From assembly GCA_021527695.1 (NCBI GenBank), contig JAKFAO010000004.1, forward strand, positions 248,001-312,000: a stretch of DNA of 64,000 nucleotides, in the 5' to 3' direction. The stretch is from Naematelia aurantialba. Its lineage: Eukaryota > Basidiomycota > Tremellomycetes > Tremellales > Naemateliaceae. The notes under the pieces were generated by a model that saw nothing but the letters and a program-made list of their open reading frames with translations, was not told where the DNA came from and did no database searches. A program made the translations under genes and the position numbers. This document shows, piece after piece, positions 1-10,177 of this stretch; positions within the stretch are counted from its first letter, which is position 1; the number at the start of each line of letters is the position of its first letter.

Positions 1-830
1 TCCTCTCTTCCGCGGACGAGACAACGCGGACCAGCTTTCACAGATCCTCAAAATCGTTGGAACGCCCAGTGATGCCACTCTTGCTCAGCTCAAGATGAAT
101 TCGGTGCGAGCAACTTGGACTCTTCCCATGCCTTGCGTCAATGCTGATTGTCTGTATAGCCGGAGATTCAGCTCAAGACCCCACTGACCAAGTATCCGAA
201 ACAACCCTTCCACGCTATCATCCCCAAAGCCCCTCGAGACGGTACGTCTGCTCCCGGACCCTGCTCCGTCCAACTCCCATTCCATCCCAGGTCCAGATCC
301 AGCTGCGGGTCCAGCCTCAGTACACGGCTGACGTACATAGCCATAAATCTCATTGAGCACCTGCTGCAGTTTGAGCCATCGAGGCGATACGACGCACATA
401 CAGCCATGACCCACCCGTACTTCACCGCCGGGCCCATCGCCCCACCCACCATACCCGCGTCAGTTTCGTCGTCTACTGCCTCGCTTGCTCTGCCGCCCCG
501 GGTCGCCCAGCGTGCTAGTCAGGCGAGCGCGGCCGTACTTGCCCAGCAGCAGGCACAGGCACAGCAGCAGCAGCAGTATGTCCAGGCCTTGCAGCAGCAA
601 CAGCAACAGCAGGCGCAACAGCAGCAACAGCAAGCGCAGCAGCAGCAGGCCGCGGCAGCCGGTGCATATTACGGTAAGTCTGCGCTGAGCTGTTAGGATC
701 TGGCGCAGTTTGTTGGCGAGACTAGTCGCGGTGCTGATAGCGCCTGGCAGACCCAGCACAGATGCAAGCCGCACAGGCTCAGGCAGCAGCACAGGCACAA
801 GCGCAAATGCAGATGGCGCAGGCGCAGGCA

Positions 831-868
<38 letters not shown>

Positions 869-975
869 AGCACAGGCACAGGCGCAGAACGTGTGTCTTG
901 TCTCGCCTGCGTGGTATATGAATGGACAGCTGATCAGCGTAGGGATACTACATGAACCCCGACGGGCGGTACTAG
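1..975 (+). CDS. PHO85: PHO85/CDK5-type cyclin-dependent kinase, C-terminal part (5' end outside window)
   Basis: Partial gene. Exon pieces 1-103, 160-241, 341-673, 751-890 and 943-975 join in frame with GT-AG introns. The first exon reads LFRGRDNADQLSQILKIVGT, the kinase C-lobe signature of the Pho85/CDK5 group, and later exons give the FHAIIPKAP and INLIEHLLQFEPSRR segments followed by MTHPYF, the usual end of the kinase core. Pho85 kinases pair with several cyclins and act in phosphate, glycogen and cell-cycle control (family knowledge). After the core comes an unusual tail of about 130 residues: polyglutamine interrupted by alanine, then an (Ala-Gln)n run encoded by a caggct repeat. The last exon gives a short GYYMNPDGRY ending. 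The final small intron (891-942) is inferred because it replaces an ill-looking read-through with this tyrosine-rich end. Confidence 0.88.
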
Positions 976-1386
976 GCATTCGGACGTAGGAGGAACGGGA
1001 TCGCTCGGGTGCACGTAAAGCGTGGCAGGCGGAGCGGAGCGGGATGGACGAGACATGGCTAGTGTCGCATGGTGTGGCGTCGTGTCGTGTCGGCTTTCCG
1101 GGTGTTTCAGCACTGTATGAATAGATTCATAGCTCATGAACATGTGAATATAATAACCCGCTGCGAGGTGCGTTTCCTGTTTCTGCTGTTTCTGCTTCTG
1201 CTGCTAGCCAACCTTGCTGTGGCTTCTCATGCGTGATGCTGGTGCTATATTTGTGGGTTGTGCGGCGAGAACACGCGTCGCCCCAGGTACAAGGATAGAG
1301 GTATACATTGCGCTCACTCGACCACCCCACTCCATCATCCAACCACTCGCCACTCGCCACTCCCGCCAGGTATACAGGTCTGTGGA
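976..1386. other. Intergenic, convergent 3' regions of PHO85 and SYF2
   Basis: No gene seen. Both neighbouring genes end towards this stretch, so it should hold their 3' untranslated regions and polyadenylation signals. No clear motif was recognised. Confidence 0.6.
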
Positions 1387-3325
1387 TTACAATGCCGTTC
1401 CGCGCTCGAAGTTTGCGCGGATCCTGAGGTGGATAGATCAGCTGGGATCCAGACGACGCAGTGCGCATGGGGTTGCGCGACGCGATAAACACTTGCACGA
1501 CATCAAACACATTCAGACGAGCGGAAGAGACGACGAGACGACGAGACGACGAGAGACGACGAGACGACGAGACGAGACGACGAGACGACGAGACGACGAG
1601 ACGACGAGACGAGACGACGAGACGAGACAATAGCAGAGCAGCAGACGAGACAAGAGCAGAAGAACAGTCTATGCAGGAGGTGGAGAGAAGCAGTCGCTGC
1701 AAGAGGTGAAGAAAAACCCACTCCTTGGTGTACTTGTCGTAGTACCGCGCAATCTTCTTGTTGAACACCTTGTTGCGGTCGTTGATGTAGTTGACCTCGT
1801 CGTCTCCGTCGTCCTTCTTCTTCCGCTTGACCTTGGACATGCTGAGGGGAGTCAGCGTCCATATCACGCGGTACAGTCCAGTTCCCCCCGCAACAGTGCT
1901 AGCATGGATGCCTGCATCCCTCTCATCCCTCTGGCACAGGAACGGGCCGAAAGGAAGTCGAGGTCCCAAGACAAGTTCCGGAAACAGACGAGGTAAGAGG
2001 TTGGGGATTTGGGAGAACGATAGGAAGGGAAACAGGCCGACGCACTCCTTATTGATCTTGCCCACGACACGATCAATAGCATCCTCGCTCGGCTTGCTGT
2101 CCCCATAGCTGAGCGTATCGGCACCGCGATACAAATCCTCGGCAGCGGTGAGTCCCCGACCAGATGCCACCAAGGCGGTGGAAGCGCTCGACGAGCCGCC
2201 AGGTACGAGTGTGCCAGGTGCGAGGCCGAGCGCAGCTTCTTTAGCGCGGGCGTAGGCGGCGATGTCGGGTTTCGTGGCGCGGAGATTGCGGTTATACAGC
2301 TTGTGTGCGTCGTCTTCGGCGTCTGAAAGGGGTTAGCAAGGTCTTGCATGCATTTCATCAGCCGTTCCGTATTACAGTCCTGATAGCAAGCGCACGAGGG
2401 GATCGAATGGCCGCTTAGAACGCGAGCGAAGGGCAGCAGCTGGATTGCGCAACGGTTTCGAGAGGGAGATGGCGTTTAATGTCCACACACAAGAAGCGAG
2501 ACGGCGAGGAGTGAGGAGGGTGTCATAACGCAGAGATAGTGACAAGTTGCAAACTTACTGTGGAAACTCGAGTCCCCCCTGATCTTCTGATCCTCCATCT
2601 TGGCCTCCCACCGCTCATTCTGTTCAATGCTCCACTCCCAAGCCTTCTTCCGCTCCATATCCTCCCCGGCCTCTTCCGCCTCCGTCTTGAGTCGTAACGT
2701 CTGTGCAAGCTTGCGCTGCTTCTCTAGTCGCTGGATCTCTTTGGCTGAAACTTTGGCTTTCTGGTGGTCTGCTATTAGGTCCCGGCGGTTTGCTGCTGTC
2801 GATTGATTCTAGCGGGTATCAGCTTCGCGCCGTTCTGCTACCCACTCTCGCCGACCTCTCAACTTTCGCAAAACTCGCCAAGATGGAAGACAAATTGGAA
2901 ACGTGAACGCGAGACTGAGGCCACAGAGCAAGAATAGGCGGAGGCAGAAGGTAAAAAAAACCCACCATCCGTTGACGAAGCTCTTTCATCTTGGCCAGCC
3001 GCTCCGCCATGGTCAATTTCGTGCTGCTCTCCGCTCCATCCCCGTCACCGTCACCGTCAGCCTCGTCTGCTGCTCCATCTGGCACCGCATCATCTGCATC
3101 CTCGTCTGCGTCGTCGTCTACTACTTCTGCGTCGCCCTCCACGGCCTCCTCCAAATCTCCCTCAGCATCGCCATGGTCGTCGGCTGAAGCAGACGTCTCC
3201 TCTACCTCTTCTACGACCTCGGTGGCGCGCTGTTTGCCTTTCCCCCTCGCACGGGAGGACGACCGAGATATCGCCGGTGAAGGTGATGGTGCTGTCGACT
3301 TGACTTCGCGAGCCTTGCGTGGCAT
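1387..3325 (-). CDS. SYF2: Pre-mRNA-splicing factor SYF2
   Basis: Five exons on the minus strand: 3325-2966, 2808-2559, 2322-2046, 1841-1722 and 1423-1387. The product has an acidic N-terminus, a basic coiled-coil middle (RLEKQRKLAQTLRLK, MERKKAWEWSIEQNERWEAK) and the diagnostic Syf2 C-terminal half with EDLYRGADTLSYGDSKPS, AIDRVVGKINKE and VNYINDRNKVFNKKIARYYD, ending IRANFERGTAL. Syf2 belongs to the Prp19/NTC complex of the spliceosome and acts in the nucleus (family knowledge). The last eleven codons sit on a separate exon behind an intron of 298 nt (1424-1721), long for this genome and filled with a gacga-type repeat. Start: ATG at 3325, the only ATG before the acidic region. The gene diverges from GSH2. 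Confidence 0.92.
1518..1632. repeat. GACGA-type microsatellite inside last SYF2 intron
   Basis: About 110 bases built of gacgagac and gacgacga units on the plus strand, inside intron 1424-1721 of SYF2. Open frames through it encode only Arg/Asp/Glu/Thr repeats and are artefacts. Confidence 0.85.
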
Positions 3326-3829
3326 CGTCGTGAATATAAGTAAATCAAGTCGAAAGACGAAAGCAACAGGTGCTCTTTTTAGTGGGTGGCGGCACTAAAC
3401 AGGAGGCCCGTTTAATGTCAATCTGCAATCTCTGTGGCACACCTTGGGTTGGCGATGTCTGCGTTCGAGCGATGAGAATGCTTCCCAGGATGATGTTGAT
3501 GCTCAAGCTCGATTAGGTGGGCACGATGCAGATACGAGTCAACAGGTCGGGCGGAACCATGTACGGCTGGGGAGATGTTCTAGGTGCTCTGCATACAGCG
3601 TTGCGAGCCCGATGAGGACCCGCGGAAGCAGATCTCAGGTACTCGGTGAGATGCGATCACGCAGCAAAATGCCATGATTATCAACCTGCTTCGCCTGGTT
3701 ATATACTCTTTCTGACCAGCACATCTCAATTGTCTGACAGTCGCCTAGCGAGCTCGCACATACATAATAGAGGCGACCCGCCCACTACCTTGCATCCGAC
3801 CGAAGCTCTACTGAGCGAAACAATCGAGG
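3326..3829. promoter_or_regulatory. Divergent promoter region between SYF2 and GSH2
   Basis: 504 bases between the two start codons, so the promoters of both genes must lie here. No gene and no motif I can name with confidence. Confidence 0.5.
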
Positions 3830-5677
3830 ATGTCGCCCAGCACGCTTCCCTCCTGGCCGCCCTCGCTGTCATCCGAGCAGCATGCACACCTCCTCCTCCT
3901 CGCCTCTACCTACGCGCTTTCCCACGGATTCACTCTCCTGCCACCCAATAGTACATCCCCTCCGACTCACACCTTTTCAGCTCCACTATCACTGTTCCCC
4001 ACGCCCTTCCCTCGAAAGTTGTACGATTTGGCGCGGGACATTCAGCCAATTTACAATGCGCTATACGCGCGTGTCGCGCTGGACTGGGAGTTTCTCGACA
4101 GGGTCATGGGAGGAAGTGTCAGTAAGGTCGACACTTTTCAAGGAGAGCTATGGAGGGGCTGGCGGAGGGTGAGAGACGAGCTCGTACAGGTGAGCTCGCT
4201 TTCCCTTACTTGATGCCGGAGCGAGGGAATTAGACCCGAACAGCTGATATGATCCTCAGCCTATACAGCTGGGCGTCTTCCGGTCAGACTATCTACTGCA
4301 CTCCACGTCAACGCAATCTGCCATGGAGCTCAAGCAGGTCGAGTTCAACACCATCGCAGCGTCATTTGGAGCGCTCAGCCAAAGGGCAGGCGAGATGCAC
4401 CGGTAGGTCCATCGTCCTTCCTTGTGAAGAGACGGAGGACGGATGCTGATGGGTGTAGGTATCTGGCGACAGCGACGGATCAGTACTTTGGCGTTTCCAA
4501 GTACCTCGAAAACGAGGACAGTTTCCCGCACAACGAATCGCTGGAACAAATCGGAGCGGGCCTGGCAGAAGGGTTCAATGCGTACGGCAAGAAGGATGCC
4601 GCTATCTTGTTTGTGGTTCAAGATGGGGAGAGGAACGTCTTTGATCAAAGATGGCTGGAGTACGAGCTGCTGGAGCGGTGCGTTGACCCTTGGGTCCCTC
4701 TCTACTCAGATGACGGAAGTGAAAGAGAAGGTGATGTTGACGCTCCTGACAGTCACGGTATCCGGGTCATTCGACACACATTCTCTGAGCTGGCCAACTT
4801 GGCTCAGATTGATCGGACATCCAAGACCCTTTTACTTCCCTCGCCACTGCTCCCCAACGCGGCACCGACGGAAATTGCCGTCATCTACTATCGGTCCGCC
4901 TACACTCCAAGCGACTACCCTTCGTCGGCAGAATGGACGACACGGCTCCTCCTCGAGCGATCTAAGGCGATCAAGTGTCCCTCTATGGCACTGCAGCTCG
5001 CGGGCGCCAAGAAGATCCAGCAGGTTCTCTGTGAGCCTGGCGTGCTCGAGGACTTTCTGCTTGGCGAGGATAGGCCAGACGTGGGATTCGGTCTGGGTGC
5101 TGGAACGCTCTCTCAAGCCGACGTGGACAAGCTCAGAGAGACTTGGATCGGACTTTGGCCAATGGACGACTCAGAGTACGGACAAGAGGCGTACCGCCTT
5201 GCCACTACGGAACCTGAACGATTCGTGCTCAAGCCTCAGCGAGAGGGTGGCGGGAACAACATCTATAGAAAGGACATTCCGGAAGCACTGGACGCGCTAG
5301 CCAAGGCTCCTCGCGCGCCGGGAGAGCCAGAGAAGAAGGAGGGGTACATTCTGATGGAGCTCATCACCCCGCCCCAGGGGCTGCATAATTGGTTGGTCAA
5401 GGGCGGCGAAAGCAAGGCGAGAAAGGCAGACGTCGTCAGTGAGCTCGGAGTGTACGGGGTGATGTTGTTCGGCGACGAGGACGTCGTGGTGAATCACGGA
5501 GCGGGGACCCTGCTGCGTACAAAAGGCAGAGAGAGCGACGAGGGTGGCGTGGCTATTGGTGAGTCGTGCTTTTCAGAGCAGAATCATGAGACTCGCGAGA
5601 CTCGCTGGTTCTGGCTGGTTGCTGATGTACTGGTTGTAGGCATTAGCTCGATCGACAGCCCCCTTCTAATCGACTAG
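3830..5677 (+). CDS. GSH2: Glutathione synthetase (eukaryotic type)
   Basis: Four exons: 3830-4189, 4260-4402, 4459-5558 and 5640-5677, about 546 residues, close to the usual length plus. It ligates gamma-glutamylcysteine and glycine with ATP, the second step of glutathione synthesis in the cytosol (family knowledge). Diagnostic segments: KLYDLARDIQPIYNALYARV near residue 65, KVDTFQGELW near residue 105, VEFNTIAASFGALS in exon 2, YFRSAYTP-like IYYRSAYTPSDYP, and the ATP/glutathione-binding LKPQREGGGNNIY glycine-rich loop with the following YILMELI. Start: ATG at 3830 gives an N-terminus typical of the family. The last small exon supplies the C-terminal GISSIDSPLLID, equivalent to the lid end seen in other members. 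Confidence 0.95.
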
Positions 5678-5964
5678 AGGATAGATACATGTCACATGTC
5701 AACCGTTGACCCACATATATGCATGTGCATTTCTCGCATCCCTATCATGAGCAGCCCCCGCCCTCCCCGCTGCCCTTCAAATCTCTCAAATTGAACACGT
5801 TGAACACACTGAAGGCATTGGATGCTCCAGTACGATGGGCAGATCTCCCACGGTCATCGTATAAATTTCGGAGGACCGGCTGGTTTTCTGATTTTGGCTG
5901 CATTTCTTGTCGCATCTCGCCTAGTCGCATCTCGCAGAGCAGACGAAGTAGACCATAGCGCACG

Positions 5965-8900
5965 ATGGGGAAAGCGCAGTACAAGAAGAAGATGCAGGGG
6001 AAGAGGCATAATCCCATGCGTGTGCCAGATGCGCATCTCGGACCGGGGAAAGGCGCGGGAGCCAACGATGTCAAGGAGCGGGAGATGTTGCCGATCCTGA
6101 ACAAGGTGCGCTTGACCTTGTCTTCCTGTCTGTCCTCGTGGTTTGGCTTTTGCTTAGATTCCCCACGCTTCCTCGCTGTTGCACTCTTGTCCTCTCCTTA
6201 GCCTCGCTCTGCTCTTCTCTTCTCCTCCTCTATGCTACTCTCTTACTCTTCTCCTTTGCCTCGCTCTGCTCTTCTCGTCTCCCCTGCAGGCTCTTCTATT
6301 CCGTGCGGCCCATAAAGTCCTCTGGCTGCAGTCCAAGCATTTACTAACTGGTCAGCTCAAATCACCACAATACGCAGACCGCACCTGGGCATGTGCGGCA
6401 ATCTGTAACCTCATCCAGAACGATCCAGCGACCCGCCGGCTGTTTCAGGGGAAGAACGTCGTGGGGGCTCTGATTGAGCGCTTGTCGGATGATGTTGATG
6501 AGGTGCTTGTCGAGGCTTCGGGTGCGCTCAGGTGAGTACCCTTCCTTCACTCTTCCCCTCTTCCCCCCTTCCTCGCCTTCCCCCCTTCTCCTTCCTTCTT
6601 CCCTCCTTCCCTCCTTCCCTCCTTCCCTCCTTCCCTCCTTCCCTCCTTCCCTCCTTCCCTTCCCTCCTTCCCTCCTTCCCTCCTTCCCTCCTTCCCTCCT
6701 TCCCTCCTTCCCTCCTTCCCTCCTTCCCTCCTTCCCTCCTTCCCTCCTTCCCTCCTTCCCTCCTTCCCTCCTTCCCTCCTTCCCTCCTTCCGTCCTTCCC
6801 TCTCTTCTCTCTCTTCTCTTTCCCTCATTTCACCCTTCCTTTTCGTCTTCCTCCTCCGTCCTCCTCCTTTCCTCCTCCGTCCTTCCTCTTCCTCTCTTTC
6901 TCTCTTCTCTTTCTCTCTTCTCTTCCTCTCTCCTCTCGGCCCACCTTCCAGCAGCGGTGATCATCTCGGACGGTCAAAGCTTAACGGAGCTGATTGAGAT
7001 AGAAACTTGGCAATTGACGGTGGACATGAGCTATGTTCCGAGATGTTCAACAAAGGCATCATGCCGCACCTCTCTGTGCTCATTACCAAGGTCAGCTCCT
7101 CGGCTTTTAGACCACTCCAGTCGCTTCCCTCACCCTGTCACCGCCGACAGTATGGCGTTGACTCGCGTCGAGAGCTGGGAGGCGTAACATTGATCAGGCA
7201 GGCTGACAATGGTAGATATCAGGCACGATTGACTCGATCCTCCTCTCCACACCTGGCGATTCCCAATCGCAAGACCAGTCGACCGAACACCTGCAAGCAC
7301 GGAAACACCTTCTCGCCTTGTCAGAGAACGTCATTTCCCTTGTGTGGAGCCTGACAGAGGCGAACCACAAGACCCTTGCGGCGGTCAATGCCATCAATGT
7401 GGAGGGGCTGTTACTACGGATCTTGGAGGGCAGATCTGCGTTTGGACTAGGCGTGGCTGTGTCTGCCGGTGCGCCTTTCCTTCCTTCCCCTCTTCACGGC
7501 TCCTCTTTTCTCCTCTCGCTACGGCGGATCAAGGGATCAACTATGTTTGGGGAGGTCTGTGCTGAGATCCCCAATAGCTCAGGCCATATACGCGCTTTCT
7601 CAGGATAACCCGCCCTTCAAGCGCGCCGTGGTGCGCAATGAAGTGGCATTCCAGACGCTCGTGGGAGTGGCCCGTGCGGACCATATCGCGGCTAAGGGCA
7701 AGGGAAAGGCGAAGAAGCAGACGAATGGAGACGCGAATGAAGACGATGGCCGGGGGCTTTTGATGAGGATCTTAGTGTGCGGTACGTTGCGTCATCCGAG
7801 AACAATCAATCGGCAAAGCTGAATCTGTATTCAGGGGTATTGCGGAACCTCGTCGATGCGGATTCGCGCGCAGACTCCACAGTCGGCATCTCAGCTTTGA
7901 CAAATTCGACGATACTGCCGCTAATCAACGGCCTCCTGGACCTCAACCTGAATAATGTGGTGGCTCAGGTCACGGAGCTGTCAGCACAGACGGTGAGTGC
8001 TTTGTGGGGTGGCCTGGGTGATTGGTCTCGCTGAGATCGGCAGGCTCAGCAAAGCACAAACGGGACGAATGGGAACAGCTTCAAATCAGATCACCGCTCG
8101 CCGGCGGAACAGGCCTTAGAGCGCATAGAGCGGACTCTGATGACAGTGACCGTGGCGCTTGAGGTACTTACTGGCATCTGTGCTGGTGTGGAAGACGCAG
8201 AGGAAGTCGACGACGAGGAGCAACTTGTTGCTGGTACGTCTCTTCAGGTAATAACGGTAGAACAGGTCGCTGACGTGTTTCGGCAGACGAGGACGACGGC
8301 ATGGAAGAGGATGAATCAATTCCCGACGAGACGCTGGTCGACATGGCTCGCGACTCGTCGACTATCATCGACACCGACGCCGAACCCCTGCGCCTGATAA
8401 AATCCGCCGCAACCCTCCCTCATCTCCTTACAACGCTGCATCTTCCGACCCGCCTGCTCGCCCTTTCCCAGCTTACACCGTTCTCCTTCCCACCTTCGAA
8501 TAACCAACCCGCCGTTCACCCGCCTACCACCTCAGCGCTGTCCGTCCTACATCTCCGCGCGCTCGAAGCACTCAACAACCTGCTCATCACTACTGCTGCG
8601 GTATTGCCTTCTAGCCCTCAAGCTGCCCAACCAGTACATGGCAATGCGGGAGAAATGGTACCACTGCAGAGTTTGTGGGACGGAATGTTCAGTATGGTTG
8701 AGGTGATTGCGTCTGAGCCAGAGGCGTTACAAGTGAAGGGCCAGGAAATGAGGCTGGAAGTGATGGAGATGGCTCTCGGAGCTATTTGGGGGGTATTGAA
8801 GATCGCCACGGCCGCCGCTCCACCGTATCTCGTGAGTCTGACACATTCCACATCTGCACTCTCACACTTTCACACTCTGTGGACCCGCAGACATTCGGGT

Positions 8901-9797
8901 ACTCTACTTGGCTGAGAGAGCGAGATGCGGCTGACGCGGACACATGCAGGTCGTTCAAGAGGACAAGGTGCGCTTGCTGGTCAACCTCATGCCGGTACTT
9001 CGATCGAGCGACGCCCGCACGCGATTGATCGATACCCTCGCGCTGGTTGCTGCGAGGCCAGACGTCTCGGTTGCTGAGAACAGGGTACGTGGAGTTATGT
9101 CTGCTGTCGTCCTCACATCTCCTCACCTCCCCTTCCACTTCCCCTGTTCTCGATTTCATACTCTAGCTCGTCACCGGTTCACCCCTCTCCACGCGTCTGC
9201 ACGTCTTCATGAGAGCCTCACTTGTCATTATGACGAGAACACAGCTGTGGCCATCACGAAAGCACACTTCGCCACCGTCGCGTCGTCGCGAAGGTACCAT
9301 TTCGAATCATCCAGGCTGACCGGCAACAGGAACTCGGCACCTGGCTCGTCCAGCTCCTCTCTTCGCCCTCATCCTCCCCTGTCCCACTCGACACGGAGCT
9401 CACCGTTGCCATCGTGAATGCCATTATAGACGTGTACGCCGACGAGACGAGAGCGTACGACCAGCCTGTGTTTGTTGCGAGCGGATTCTTGCAGGTTCTC
9501 ACGGGTTTGCTGGGCAGTTTCCGTACCGAGGTGAGCAGGCGACGACGGCATTGGTCCCATATCTCCGTGTTGCTGCTTTACAGTTGCACCTTTCATAGTT
9601 TCATCCCTTTCATTCCTATCTGCTGTCCACCGGTCGCCACTCCAGTACCAGCCACTCTGAGCGGGAGCTATACTGACCCTTCCTCACAGGTCAAGCGGAT
9701 CGACAAGCGCAAGTTCCGCGAACTGCACGCTCGCGCCGACGAGGCGTACGAGAACCTGGCAGCATTTATCAAGTACCGCAGGGGGCTGAGGAGGTGA
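5965..9797 (+). CDS. SYO1: SYO1/symportin-like ARM/HEAT-repeat ribosomal protein import chaperone
   Basis: Many exons from ATG 5965 to stop 9797. The N-terminus GKAQYKKKMQGKRHNPMRVP followed by HLGPGKG is the pattern seen at the start of Syo1 homologues. The next exons give ARM-like helices: TWACAAICNLIQNDPATRRL, LIERLSDDVDEVLVEASGAL, then after a long intron NLAIDGGHELCSEMFNKG. Later exons continue the solenoid (LLPH-type and VRLLVNLMPVLRSSDARTRL), with an acidic stretch around 8280-8340 (EDDGMEEDESIPDE), and end FRELHARADEAYENLAAFIK. Syo1 carries Rpl5 and Rpl11 into the nucleus for 5S RNP assembly (family knowledge). Intron 6532-7002 is 471 nt because of a cct/tccct repeat. Internal exon edges in the 7.0-9.7 kb part were judged by eye and some may be off by a few bases. 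Confidence 0.85.
6590..6800. repeat. CCTTCCCT microsatellite in SYO1 intron
   Basis: About 200 bases of an 8-base ccttccct unit, nearly perfect, followed by further pyrimidine-rich sequence to about 6950, all inside intron 6532-7002. Strong strand asymmetry (pure pyrimidine on plus). Long Ser/Leu/Pro/Phe frames across it are artefacts. Confidence 0.9.
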
Positions 9798-10177
9798 TAT
9801 GCTTTGGATCTGCCAGCCTTCTTTGCTTCCAGCCCTCCACACTCGCCACCTGGACACCGTCACCTTGACCCTCGACGCCTTGGCATATTGGAACTCGACT
9901 GCAGGCATTGGCACCTGACCCCGCGCCACGGCTATCTCCGCTCGTTTGGACAGTACCTCATCGATCATTGAGATACCCTGCATATGCATGATGTGATGCC
10001 CTGTAGTTGTATGCCTGATGAATGTGGAACAGGTGGAGCGCCGGGACGAGCTCCCGGTGTGCAGTCAGTGTCTCCTGAACTCCTGGATATGCAATCTTCG
10101 CCGGGAGCCGTCCCCCGGATCCCAATCTTCGCAGAAATTCGAGCCTCCCTTCGCTCCTCGTCGTACAAGAGACGTGG
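9798..10177. other. Intergenic, convergent 3' regions of SYO1 and the SPP gene
   Basis: No gene seen. It lies between two stop codons facing each other. Confidence 0.6.

Noticed and set aside
1461..1862. Arg/Asp/Thr-rich ORFs on both strands
   Set aside because: They cross the gacga repeat in a SYF2 intron.
6474..7187. Long Leu/Pro/Ser/Phe ORFs on plus and Glu/Gly/Lys on minus
   Set aside because: They are translations of the ccttccct intron repeat in SYO1.
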